A stretch of 64,000 nt of DNA. Origin: Humulus lupulus. Taxonomy: Eukaryota; Streptophyta; Magnoliopsida; Rosales; Cannabaceae. Positions 1-10,169 of the stretch are shown one piece after another. Positions within the stretch are counted from its first letter, which is position 1, and each line of letters starts with the position of its first letter. The notes beneath the pieces were generated by a model, which was given only the letters and a program-made list of their open reading frames with translations, did no database searches and had not been told where the DNA came from. The stretch covers positions 86,263,888 through 86,327,887 of the forward strand of contig NC_084796.1 in the NCBI RefSeq assembly GCF_963169125.1. The letters run 5' to 3'. The position numbers were made by a program, and so were the translations under genes.

Positions 1-1991
1 TGGCCTCGAGGAAGTTGAGGCCCTACTTCCATGCGCACGCGATTGAAGTCCTGACAGATAGTCCCTTGAGGTAGGTATTGCATAAACCTGAGACCTCAGG
101 GAGGCTGATGAAATGGTCGACCGAGTTGAGTCAATTTGATATTGTGTATACCCCAAGAGCTTCCATCAATGGACAGGTGTTGGCAGACTTTATAGTAGAG
201 TTCACCCATCAGCCGAATGGATGAAGAAGTGAAGAAAGGGAGTAGCCTGTTATAGAGGAAGAGCGAGGGGATCTGGAGGAATGGAGTTTGCATGTTGATG
301 GGGCGTCCAATGAAGGAGGATCCGGAGCGGGCATCATGATGACCGGGCCCGAGGGACACAAAATGTATTGTGCGATCTGGTTCGGGTTTGAGGCCTCCAA
401 TAACGAGGCAGAGTACGAGGCGCTCCTGGCTGGCTTGCATTTGGTCCAGGAGCTGAGAGTGACGTGCCTTCGTATCTTCAGCGACTCTCAATTGGTGGTG
501 TACCAAGTATAGGGGGAATACCAGGTGAGGGGACCCAAGATGGCAGCCTACTTGGAAAGGGTGAAGAGCTATCTGGGACGGTTAGTGGCATATAGCATAG
601 AGCAAATCCCCAGAGAAAGGAATACCCATGCTGATGCACTCGCGAAGCTGGCGTCCACCAAGGACGGTGATATCTTGGAGTCGATACCCGTGGAGTACTT
701 ACCCAAACCCAGCATCGAAGGCGCGGACGTGCATATGATTAGTGTCCCAAGAGAGTCGTGGACTAAGCCGATCAAAAGGTACCTGGAGGAAGGAACCTTG
801 CCTGCTGACAAAAACGAGTCCTGGAGGTTGGTGTACAGGGCCGCTAGATACACCCTGGTAGATGGGGTCCTTTATAAGAGAGGGTTCTCAATGCCACTCC
901 TGCGGTGTGTAGAAGGGGAGGAGGCGTTGAGAGTATCACATGAGATACATGAGGGAGAGTGTGGCAACCATGAGAGCGGACCCTCCATTGCTAGGAAGGC
1001 CATAAGGCAAGGATACTACTGGCCCTCCATGGAGAAAGACGCGAATGACTTTGCCAAGAAATGCGACAAATGCCAAAGGCACGCCAACTACCCTCGGAAA
1101 CCCCCAAGTGAGCTAACTAGCATGACCAGTCCCTGGCCCTTCGCTATCTGGGGAATAGACTTGATCGGCGCTCTTCCCGTAGGCAGGGGTGGAGCGAAAT
1201 ACGCGGTGGTAGCAGTGGACTACTTCACTAAGTGGGTTGAAGCAGAACCCCTCGTGAAGATAACGACCAAGCACATCACCACTTTCGTCAACAAATTCAT
1301 TGTCTGTAGATATGGAGTACCCTACAAAATTGTTTCTGACAACGGTACCCAGTACGAGGGGGGAGCTTTCGAGGAGTATTGTAGGGGAAGGGGCATAAGG
1401 AGAAGCTTCTCCGCGGTCGTACACCCACAGACCAATGGACAGGTGGAGGCCATAAACAGGGTCCTTAAGAAGAACTTGAAGACAAAGCTAGAAAAGATGA
1501 AGGGAGCCTGGGTAGAGGAGCTACCAAATGTGTTGTGGGCTTACAGAACCACCCCACGCACGACTACTGGGGAGTCACCATTCTCCTTAGCCTACGGATG
1601 CGAGGTCGTACTCCCGATTGAGATGTAGGTTGAGTCCCTCAGGGTACAGGCGTATGGAGACGAGGCCAACCACGTAGCTCTGGCCGAGAGCTTGGACATT
1701 CTTGAAGAGAAGAGAGAAAAAGCACAAATGAGGGTGGCAGTATACCAACAGCGTGCCGCAATGTACGACAATTCGAGGGTGCGAGAGAGAACTTTCAGCG
1801 TTAGCAACCTGGTGCTGAGGAAGGTACTCCCTAACACGCGAGACCCAGGAGCAGGGGTGCTTGGGGCGAACTAGGAGGGGCCCTACCAGGTTGCTCAGTG
1901 CATACCCCCGAACACTTATAAGCTGGCGCGCATGGATGACACCATCATACCTCGAGCATGGAACGCGGAGCACCTTAGGATGTACTACTAG
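1..1991 (+). pseudogene. pol: A1 pol remnant: RNase H and integrase
   Basis: This is the end of the Pol polyprotein: the RT connection and RNase H (about 1-690), then integrase. The RNase H acidic residues are visible in HVDGASNE (near 295), NNEAEYEALL (near 405) and SDSQLVV (near 483). Integrase shows an N-terminal His/Cys zinc site ending CDKCQ (near 1065). Its catalytic core has Asp in WGIDLIG and SDNGTQ and Glu in NGQVEAIN, and a C-terminal GPY-type module follows (1870-1900). In-frame stops at 510-512, 1626-1628 and 1872-1874 break the frame compared with A2. The final stop at 1989-1991 replaces a Gln codon that A2 keeps. It cannot make a complete enzyme. Confidence 0.93.
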
Positions 1992-3019
1992 TAAGGCGCC
2001 CACGCCCGGTGCTAAAAGGACAAGTGTTACACGCTATCTTAGTATGGTAGAGAAGAATCAAAGAGGTTACTTAGATAACCTCCTGAGTAGGTGTGAGTCT
2101 TTTTTATTTTATTTCCTATGAAAATCTCATATGTATCGTTGTAGCCATAATTTTATGAATGAAAATGTTTGCAACTTCGTATGTACTTTTCTTCGCTACT
2201 CGGGCATCAGCCAAAGTGCCTACCGAAATGAATTTCACCAAGCACTTGGGGGGCATGCAACTGGACCCTCTAACGAAGGATCCTAAACCTCGCCCTCCTA
2301 AAAAAGAGAGCATGACCCTGAAAGAGGACCCCTTATATCAGGGCCCTAAGCGAAGCCCTGACAAGGCATCTCTTGGGATCACAAGGATTAGCTACCCTTG
2401 CGAACACCAAGGAGGCCATAAGGACTTACAAAAAAAATGTATGGTAATGACAATAATATGTCTAGAGCGGCCACCAAGCCGTCTAGCCAATAATAAATTT
2501 AGCCAATATATGGTAACGACAATAATAAGTCTAGAGCGGCCACCAAGCCGCCTAGCCAGAAAGGGTCCCAAAAGAGACCCTTGCAAAAATAGTACTATGA
2601 ATAACGACGAGAAGGACGCTTCTCGCAACAAATAATAAGCGCGCACAAGAATATATAAAAGGATAGTTAGGACCCAAGGGGTCAAAATATCCTTATAAAA
2701 GTAATCAAGAGGCACCAAAAGAGGTCCCAGCGAACCCTTTCACATGGGTTCCGAAGGACCTCCAGCCTGGTAAATAAAAGAGGGGAACCAACCAAACCCC
2801 ATCATACAGGCTCAAAAGGACCTCAAATGCAGTAGAATAAAAGATAAATAGCAACACATGTATATATACATTGAAAAAGAAAGTCTTGAAGACAGTACAA
2901 GAATTACCAAAGAAAAATAGTAATGACAGTCATATTACAAAGGCCCAAAATACAAAAAAAAAAGGAAGAGAGTGTATACCCACGGAGGGCTAGCTGGCAA
3001 ATGTTATGAAATAAATACT
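1992..3019. other. A1 spacer between pol and the antisense gene
   Basis: This stretch separates the converging 3' ends of pol (+) and the antisense gene (-). I see no conserved coding frame. It corresponds to 21391-22543 of A2 but is shorter, because A2 has an expanded G/T-rich block here. It contains a local duplication (see the repeat at 2431-2561). Short ORFs in it are not shared with A2. Confidence 0.7.
2431..2561. repeat. Direct duplication of about 73 bp, A1-specific
   Basis: The block containing ctagagcggccaccaagccg occurs twice, about 73 bp apart (near 2461 and 2534). A2 has it once in the matching place (near 21813-21840, opposite strand). This is a private tandem duplication in A1. 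Confidence 0.8.
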
Positions 3020-5465
3020 TCAGGGCCTCCTACCGCGGGCACTCCACATGGCCGCTCGAGCAACGGCGTGCTCACCGAAAGAAGAGAAATCGAAATTAGG
3101 ATCCTGCCTCCACACATTGTAAAGGGCACGGTCTATGGACCTGCGCTCGGTGGTAGCCCTCTCCGCCTCCAAGGAAGCATTTCTCTCCTGCGTCGACTGA
3201 AGTTCGGCCCTGAGGGCCTCGACTTCGGCCTCCAACTGGGTAACTCTCTGCTGCGACGGGCCGCGATGGCCTTGGCCTCCTGGAGTTCACGCTCCAAGCT
3301 GGTAACCTTGTCCTGTAGCCCCTTGGTCTTGGCCCTTACTTCCTTCCTCTTTAGTAACAAGTTGGAAAATTTGGTCCAGACCCTTGACAACTTAGCCTTG
3401 GTTTCATTAAGCTCTTTCTTAAGCTCTTGAACCCGTGCTGCAAGACGATCCCTCTCGCTGCACGACACGGAGAGATGGCCAACCGAGTCGGCAAACCGCA
3501 AAGCCACAGTATAGGCCTGCACAAGAAAGTTAAAAACAACAACAATAAGTGACAAAAAAAAATATATGCATAAACACCTATACATAATAGGGCCGACGCG
3601 AGGGGCGGGGACTCACCCAAGTCATGGAGCGCCTTAGGTTCTCCCCAAGGTCCGACTGGGTCACGTTCCCAAGGCCATTCCAGTCGGATACAGGGAGGCT
3701 CAAGGCAAGTTGGGTGTATCGCTGTCCGTAAGACGTTGCCATCCGAGTCACCCAAGGCTCCCCATTCATACCAGGGGCACCTGGCTGGATGGGGACAGAC
3801 GACCCGCTTGCCGAAGCGGGAGGGGGCGCGGTGAAAGTGGAAAACTGAGGCTCTGGTAGATCATAGGGGGGCTCCGCAAGGTCGGCGTAATAAGCCCTCG
3901 ATGATCCAGGGTCGAGAGGAGTCTGAGGGAAGGCGTCATAGTCCTCAGGGCCAGGGGAAACATAACACCCCGGTGCGACATGCTGGTCTTGAGGTTGGAA
4001 GGCCATGTTCTGGTCATAGGAGTCATAAGGGGGGCATCCCCCTGGGGACAAGGATCACTGGTAAGGTTCCCCACGTTCAAGGGGGGCTTCCCCCGGCACC
4101 TCCTCAGCCTCACCATCGTCTGGGAGAGGCCCAGCCGGTGCAGCCATTATCTTCTTAGACCCAGGGATCGACCACAGGAGTTTGGGGTCTGAGACCGGGG
4201 ACAACTGGTGGCGATTGAGATTTGCCACGGTGAATAAGAATGCCGCCTTCTTCATGGCGGAGTCGGCATTAATGAGGTCATTCACAGCGTTTGCCTCCGA
4301 CCCAACGACCGAAGGAACAACAAACTGCTCTGCATGATCCACGCCACTATCAGTGCAAGCAGGAGTACAAAACAGTAAGTTCTAACAAGAAGAAAAGGAG
4401 GACCAGGGTACTTACTGGGGGTGGCGCGGAAGTGTTCATGGACAGAGAGAGGGCCCTCTACGAAGAAAAATTCTTGCTTCCAGGACCCCGTATTGGACAC
4501 TGAGCCTTCTATCAAGGGGAGCTCGTTATTGGCCTTTTGCAGATAGTAGAAGCCCTTGGACTTGGGGGATCCCATGAGGTAGTGCACCTCTTGCGCCGTA
4601 GGAGCGCGTTTAACCAGTTCCTTAAACGCCACAAAAAGGCAACTTAGGGTCAACAACCTGTTGGGTGACAACTGAAGGGGGGCCAGGTCGAAGTAGTTAA
4701 GGACCGCTACGAAAAATGGGTGCAAGGAAATGGTGCCACCCGCCTTCAAAATGTGTCGCTCAAGGCCACAAGGCCGGTCCTAGGGCAGTCGGCCCGACAT
4801 GCCTCCCGGGGAGCTTACAAGGCGTATTCTGGGGGAACGCGATAGTGCTTCACAATTTCTTTCAGTTTGTTCTTGGACACATGCGACACCAGCTCGGACG
4901 CCAATAAAGGAGCGTTGTCCTGTTCCTGGATAGATACCTGTCGGCATGCCTTCGGCATATCTGCAAAATCAAAAGAAAAATGTGAGGAAGAGACAGAACA
5001 CTTGACCCTCCATTTTTTCCTCCTAGCAAGAGTTTTCCATCGAGGGAGCGACGGCGGAAGCGCTGAGCTAGGAAAAACTGAGACTAGGGGCTGAGGAGAA
5101 GCGGAGGCAGCCCCACGACCGTCATCAGGCGAGGATGGGTTGGGAGGTTCGGGCAGAAGGTGTCCTTCCATAAACTCTAACTCCCACTGCAATTCAAAAA
5201 GTGTCATCCTAAGGCTCGCTACATGGTCACTAAGGTCTGGGGGGGGGGGGGGAGGTGCTCCGTCTCCCCTTGACACCGAGTCAATTTCGCTCTCCACCAC
5301 CCAAATTTTACGCCTAAGTTCAACCATGTACTCAAGGTGGCGGATGCGGGCCTGCCTTAAGGAGTCATAGTCCTGGTATGGGTTACCCTCAGGGGACTCT
5401 GAGTCTGAGGACAGGTCAATAAACTCAGACCCCGGAGGTATGTCGGACGGGCCGTCACTGGCCAT
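3020..5465 (-). pseudogene. A1 antisense gene, Transposase_28-type protein (broken)
   Basis: This gene runs against pol. The start is the ATG at 5465 (MASDGPSDIPPG), the same as in A2. Inferred coding exons are 5465-4416, 4329-3617 and 3516-3020. Introns have GTAAGT/GCAG and GTGAGT/GCAG ends and join in frame. Exon 1 has an acidic, proline-rich leader and then a compact domain with LHPFFVAVLNYF, LAPLQLSPN and KGFYYLQK. I assign this to the Transposase_28 'putative gypsy type transposon' family from its pattern. Exon 2 is Pro/Gly-rich and exon 3 a coiled coil ending in ALYNVWRQDPNFDF. Breaks include a one-base frameshift near 3260 and frame differences near 4750-4815. Function is unknown; the domain name does not prove transposase activity. 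Confidence 0.82.
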
Positions 5466-5892
5466 GAGACCTCGTCACGAAAGCGAAAAGGGGTTCACGT
5501 ATAAATGAGGGGATGGCTACAAAACACAAAGGAATATGCTTAATATCTCTGGATGCAAACGTCCTAAATGGCCCACTACAGGGTATAAAAAAGAGGGGCA
5601 TGCATATGGTCAAACTCACTACAAGCTTAGGCCAAGGTACCCCATCCCGAACAATGCCAATTTGGACCCAATGAATGTGAGGGAAAAAGAAAATATACCT
5701 CAAGTGGTTAAGATGGAGCGTAGTTGGGGTCGAAAGGAGGTCGAGGGGTGAAAAACACCAAAGGGTCGAAAGTACGCGTCTGCAAGAATAAACCAAAAGG
5801 ATGTGTTAGCCTCCAAATTGACATGCCAAGAAATTAGCTTATATAAAAAAAATGAAGTGAAAAAATAAAACAAATGAAACTTTGGCAAAAGT

Positions 5893-5964
5893 GAGGTTGT
5901 GGGGGATTGAACCCCTTACCTCTTGAAAGAGGAAGGATTCTCCAAACCACTAAGCCAAGGAAGA
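5893..5964 (-). other. tRNA-like Pol III unit in A1
   Basis: On the minus strand a box A (TGGCTTAGTGG, 5957-5947) is followed 44 bp later by a box B (GGTTCAATCCC, 5913-5903). TTTT follows shortly after (near 5885) and a TATA box lies upstream (5996-6003). The spacing is that of a tRNA gene and the T-arm pairs, but I could not form an acceptor stem. It is therefore tRNA-like, perhaps the head of a SINE, and not a working tRNA. The same unit is at 18400-18472 in A2. Confidence 0.6.
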
Positions 5965-5995
5965 AAGGTGAAATATGAGGCCTTGCATGAAGGCC

Positions 5996-6003
5996 TATTT
6001 ATA
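5996..6003 (-). promoter_or_regulatory. TATA box of the A1 antisense unit
   Basis: TATAAATA on the minus strand, conserved in A2 at 18360-18367. It lies about 40 bp upstream of the tRNA-like unit and upstream of the inferred leader exon of the antisense gene. It could serve Pol II (antisense gene) or act as the upstream TATA common at plant tRNA genes. Confidence 0.55.
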
Positions 6004-6050
6004 AGGATCAAGGAGAATAGTCTACAAGAGCACCTAAAGGTACTCTCCTA

Positions 6051-6064
6051 GACTGGGGGGCAAG
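6051..6064 (+). other. Polypurine tract of A1
   Basis: GACTGGGGGGCAAG directly abuts the 3' LTR. This is the expected primer site for plus-strand DNA synthesis. A2 has the same tract on the other strand at 18299-18312. Confidence 0.88.
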
Positions 6065-7428
6065 TGTTGATGCTCAAAATCTCACGAAGGGGAAATATGC
6101 GATCAATGCGAGGCCCTCGGGTCATCATCGTCTCGGGAAGTCATCACAACATCACGACATGAGTCTGGATCCGTGCCACATGGAATCAATGCCATGAGGC
6201 CCCCATTCACATGGCATAGAGGCCAAGACGCCATGGCCTCGCTCGGCCACCCAGACGCGAGACGCCAACGGCCTCGCTAGGCCACGCTCGGCCACCCAGA
6301 CGCGAGACGCCATGGCCTTGCTCGGGACGCTCGGCCACCCAGACGCGAGACTCCAACGGCCTCGCTAGGCCACGCTCAGCCACCCAAACGCGAGACGCCA
6401 ACGGCCTCGCTCGACCACCCAGGCGCGGACACTGTTGGCCTCGCTCGGCCCCACTCGGCCACCCAGGCGCTAACATCATTGGCCTCGCTCGGCCCCGCTC
6501 GGCCACCTAGGCACGGACACCATTGGCCTCGCTCGGCCACGCCCAGCCGCGGCCGCAAAGCTCCAGCCATCTCGCTCAGCCGTGCCATCAGATGGCCACA
6601 TGAATGGGCCACGCGCAGGAGGCCTCGCGAGGGGGGCTCGTGTGCGTCATGAGAGCCATGCAACCAAGGGGCTCATGAGGGAGGCATCTCGCCTCGTACC
6701 CTTAGACTTCTAGCGAGGTCACATGCCTGTTACCCATGCTCGTGGGTAACCTCGGGGTGCTTCAGGCATCTCATGTCAAGGACCCGAGAGCCTCGCCTCA
6801 CGCCACCCCTGCTACGCGCACCAAGTGTCTCGTTCCCTATACCTTGGGGCCCCAATGCTCAGGGGCCCGGGTATGAGTTGAGTGGAACGTACTTGTACGA
6901 TCTCATACTGGGTACGGCCCTCAAGACCTTGTATGTCCAAATACAGACACCCGTACCAATGGGGGAGTGGGAATGCTGGGATAGGAGTTGTGGCCCGTAC
7001 GATTACGGCCAGGAGTCAAAGTCGACACCACTACCACCTGCACCACTACGTCTGCCACGACTCCTCTGACATGGGTACGGACAAGTAGTGGAGACATCTT
7101 CCTAACGCCTGCCCCTGTACTGGATGCAAGACCACAACCTCTGGAACCACAATCCTGACATAGTACTTATGTACCACTTGGTCTCCTGGACCACCATGTA
7201 CCCAGGGCCATTAGAGCCTACTATAAAATGAACTCTAGCTCCACCTGAAAGGGGGTTGGAAAATTTACTGTAGCAAGTGCTTGAGAGTGAATGAAAGATT
7301 GATTTCTCCATTGTTGTTCTGTCATTGTTCTTGAGTTATTACTTAAATTTCTACAGCTTTTTCATTGACTATCTTTACTTGATAATTTTTTCCAACTCAA
7401 CTTAGTTGACGAGTTCTCACCGTCAACA
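6065..7428 (+). repeat. A1 3' LTR
   Basis: The LTR begins TGTTGATGC after the polypurine tract and ends CCGTCAACA. The last 150 bases match both A2 LTRs in reverse orientation. A TATAAAA box is at 7222-7228. The upstream third holds a GC-rich minisatellite (6225-6540). The first bases (TGTTGATGC) differ from A2 (TGTAGACAC in LTR orientation), so A1 belongs to a somewhat diverged subfamily. Confidence 0.92.
6225..6540. repeat. GC-rich minisatellite in the A1 LTR
   Basis: Imperfect copies of a unit containing ctcggccacccagacgcgag recur about every 45-60 bp. Long open frames on both strands here (Arg/Ala/Gly-rich) come from the repeat and are not genes. Confidence 0.85.
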
Positions 7429-8400
7429 ACTACTCTACCGTACGAATGTCAGAGGAGTGGTACAGGTGATAGTGGTGTCGACTCTGACATTTGATTGGGA
7501 GTATGCAGGCCATGTCCTTTCTCCTAGTGTTCCCACTACCTGACTAGCATGAGTGCCACGGTCAGACGTACGAGGTCTTACAAGCCGTACCCCGTACGAG
7601 ATTGTACCATCGTGACCTTTCGGAATCATACTTGGGCTTTCACTTCTAGACGGTGGGGTTTCCATAGGTGATGCCATCACAAGGTGAGGGGCGCGAGATG
7701 TTATCACGCGAGGCCCTCGCGTAGCCATGGCGGGGCTATACAAGGTCGCCCCTCGTGGAGATGCCATGAGATGCTCCCATGCGAAGCCGTCGGGGCTAGG
7801 AGAGGCTCCCATGCAAGGTCGTCAAGGCTATGGGATGCTCCCACGCGAGGCCCCCGGGGCTAGGAGAGGCTCCCACATGAGGCCTTCGTGGTGCGGCCGA
7901 GGCAGGGCTACGCGAGGCTGCGGCTGAGTACCGCGGCGTGCAAGGTGGTGGGCGAGGTGCGCACGCGAGGCGGTCCATGCTGGGGCGCTAGGCGCGCCGA
8001 GGGGTGGCGCGAGGCTGGGGCCTCGCGAGACGCCTGCTGAGTGTCGCGACGCGCAAGGTGGTGGGCGAGGTGCCCACGCGAGGCGGTCCACGCGGAGGCG
8101 CTGGGCGCGGAGAGGGGTGGCGCGAGGCTGGGGCCTCGCGAGACGCCTGCTGAGTGTCACGGTGCACGAGGTGGTGGGCGAGGTGCGCACGCGAGGCGGT
8201 CCACGCAGGGGTGCTGGGCACGCCGAGGGGTGGCGCGAGGCTGGGGCCCCGCAAGACGCCATGTGCCATGAGGTGATGCGAGGCCGTTGCAAGAGGACGG
8301 TTTCCCGAGTGACCCGCGGCTCAGACATGTATTTAGGCCTTTATGGGACCTTAGCACGCACCTTGGATCTTTTACAGGCATGGGATATTGAGCATCCACA
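7429..8400 (-). mobile_element. Older A-like LTR remnant that received A1
   Basis: The sequence resembles the A2 LTR in the same strand sense, but diverged: actactctaccgtacgaatg and ggtagtggtgtcgactctg-like segments, then a GC-rich repeat, then an end near gatattgagcatccaca (8400). It starts exactly at the 3' end of A1, so A1 probably jumped into it. Its other half is off the window. No PPT or internal region is recognisable after 8400. Confidence 0.7.
7895..8270. repeat. 113-bp tandem repeat in the LTR remnant
   Basis: gaggctggggcc recurs at 8011, 8124 and 8237, an exact 113-bp period, with cacgcgaggcggtccacgc in each unit. About three copies are present. The unit differs from the minisatellites in the A1 and A2 LTRs. 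Overlapping ORFs on both strands here are repeat artefacts. Confidence 0.85.
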
Positions 8401-9305
8401 GTGTCCAAGGTGGAGTGGTCAATTTGAGCAGGGTCATTTTGAGCACTAATTTGAGGGTTCAAATGTACTTCAATCACGGTTGCTTTGGACCTTCCAGGGA
8501 CCTTAGGCATGAGGTGTGGGTTCTTTACCGGTGTTGAATTTTGAGCGTCCACAAGTTATTTACAAGATATTATTATTTACTTTATTGTTCCAAAACACTC
8601 TATTTATTTTATCCTTTGATCAAATTTTTTTTAATCATTTTATAGATTATAATAATGTAGTAATTTTAAAAAAAATGTACCATACACGTTTTAAAAAAAT
8701 ATGTAGTTACATGTTTTTTAAATATAAATAATATATTTACAAGATATTATTATTTACTCTATCTATTTTAAACGTTTAAAAAATAGTTGTAATAATAAAA
8801 AACAAAAAAAAATGTAAGTACTAACTACACCTATATATAAATTAATACATTTAAAAAATATATTTTATAAACTAATGTAGTAATGTATTTTACGTAAATG
8901 TTAATTTATTTTAGATATATGTGTTTTAAAAAATGTAGTTTAAAAATAGCATCTATATATAGATAAAAAAAATGTAAAGAGCTATTAATCAATACTTAAA
9001 TATCTAACTTTAAAAAAAAAAAGTAAAAAATGTCAAATTCCAATCTAAAATATCTTAACGATTAAAAATATCAATATATGTACACCTCAATATATATACA
9101 CTTAATATTAATTTGATTAAAAATTTATTTAAATAGCTATTAAAACGTAAAAAAATTCAAATACAAATCCAAAATATCTTAACAATTAAAAATATCAATA
9201 TATATATACATAATATTAATTTGATTAAGAATTTTATTTTACTTCATGGATTGACTTTCAATTACTCAATTGAGTAATAATCAATAATTCAAGTTTCAAG
9301 GTATT
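8401..9305. other. AT-rich intergenic DNA without a gene
   Basis: Bases 8401-8560 contain a second copy of the remnant's terminal motif (ttgagcgtccaca). From 8570 on the DNA is very AT-rich, with poly-A/T runs and local direct repeats such as aaaatatcttaacgattaaaaatatcaatata (halves near 9050 and 9170). I see no coding exon, RNA gene or element terminus apart from the TSD at 9301-9305. Confidence 0.7.
9301..9305. repeat. Target-site duplication of B1, left copy
   Basis: GTATT, repeated at 35040-35044 immediately after the right LTR. Five bases is normal for LTR-retrotransposon integrase. Confidence 0.9.
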
Positions 9306-10097
9306 TGTTACATCTAGATTTTGAGCATGAGATTCAGGTCCCGAAATCTAGGCTCGTTATGTGTAAGCTCGAAATAGACACGGTCGCCAGCGTCCTTTCA
9401 GTTAAACTGTTTCTGTAAAGACCTCAAAGGTGCGAAGGGTATGTAGGCTCGAAAATGCTCCGAGCTCGCAAATAGCATGGTGTGACACTTGGATGTATCC
9501 CTGAACCGTCTCTTGCCTTCCAAGCTCGAAATGTGTGAGTTCGAATGTGGCGACATCGTCAATGTCTATTTGTTCCGAGCATAGGCAAAGTTATACGACG
9601 AGCTCGTGATCGACTACTAGTCTCAGAGATTTGATGAATCTCTTACCTGAGTTAATCAGTTATATGTGAACATATTTATTGTTGTACAATCCTAATGATT
9701 AAGGGATATTATTGAATCTGTTATCCGATCCCACATTTTATGGGACGTTCCCGTGTATATAGGAAATAATGCATTAAATAGCATTATATTAATTGATTCA
9801 CAAAATATCTTCCCGAGATATGTGGGAATGAATTCTGCAACCTTCTCTATAAATAGAGAAGGAAGCTCCATTTGTAAGGGGACAAAATACTGATTTCTGG
9901 AGTGAAAACTCTGGGTAACTATTCTCTGAAAAGTTTCCAGAAAACTCTCAAGTTCTAATAACATAGACTCATGGACTAGGAAGATTTAACTATTGAACCA
10001 TGTAAAAAAACTTCTTGTGTTCATCTTTGTTCATTTCCTCCGATATTTTCCTGTTTAATTGCTCTCCTATTTAAGTTGACAAAAAACAGCATCAACA
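9306..10097 (+). repeat. B1 5' LTR
   Basis: Begins TGTTACATC and ends GCATCAACA. A TATA box (TATAAATA, 9848-9855) lies in ctctataaatagag. It is 792 bp against 795 bp for the 3' LTR, with visible point differences, so the insertion is not recent. Confidence 0.95.
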
Positions 10098-10100
10098 GTT

Positions 10101-10118
10101 TGGTGCTTTCATTGAGAG
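10101..10118 (+). other. B1 primer-binding site
   Basis: TGGTGCTTTCATTGAGAG begins three bases after the LTR. Its position and TGG start are those of a tRNA primer site. B2 has the matching sequence at 53963-53980 on the other strand. I did not identify the priming tRNA. Confidence 0.75.
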
Positions 10119-10169
10119 CCATTAAACAGTGCGTGAATCTATTTAGTTAAAAAGCCTCTCAAATTAGAA

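Larger units (their letters stand above)
1..7428 (+). mobile_element. Element A1: 3' part of a Tat-type Ty3/gypsy retrotransposon
   Basis: This is the right-hand part of an LTR retrotransposon whose 5' LTR, gag and most of pol lie outside the window. In order it shows the end of RNase H, integrase, a non-coding spacer, an antisense gene, a tRNA-like unit, a polypurine tract and the 3' LTR ending at 7428. The same parts occur in mirror order in element A2, which defines family A. The five bases after the LTR (actac, 7429-7433) would be the TSD, but the partner is off the window. The absence of a chromodomain after integrase and the antisense gene after pol fit the Tat lineage. Confidence 0.93.

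Noticed and set aside
1587..2003. 138-codon minus-strand ORF opposite A1 integrase
   Set aside because: Shadow of the integrase frame; the same antisense frame in A2 is broken differently.
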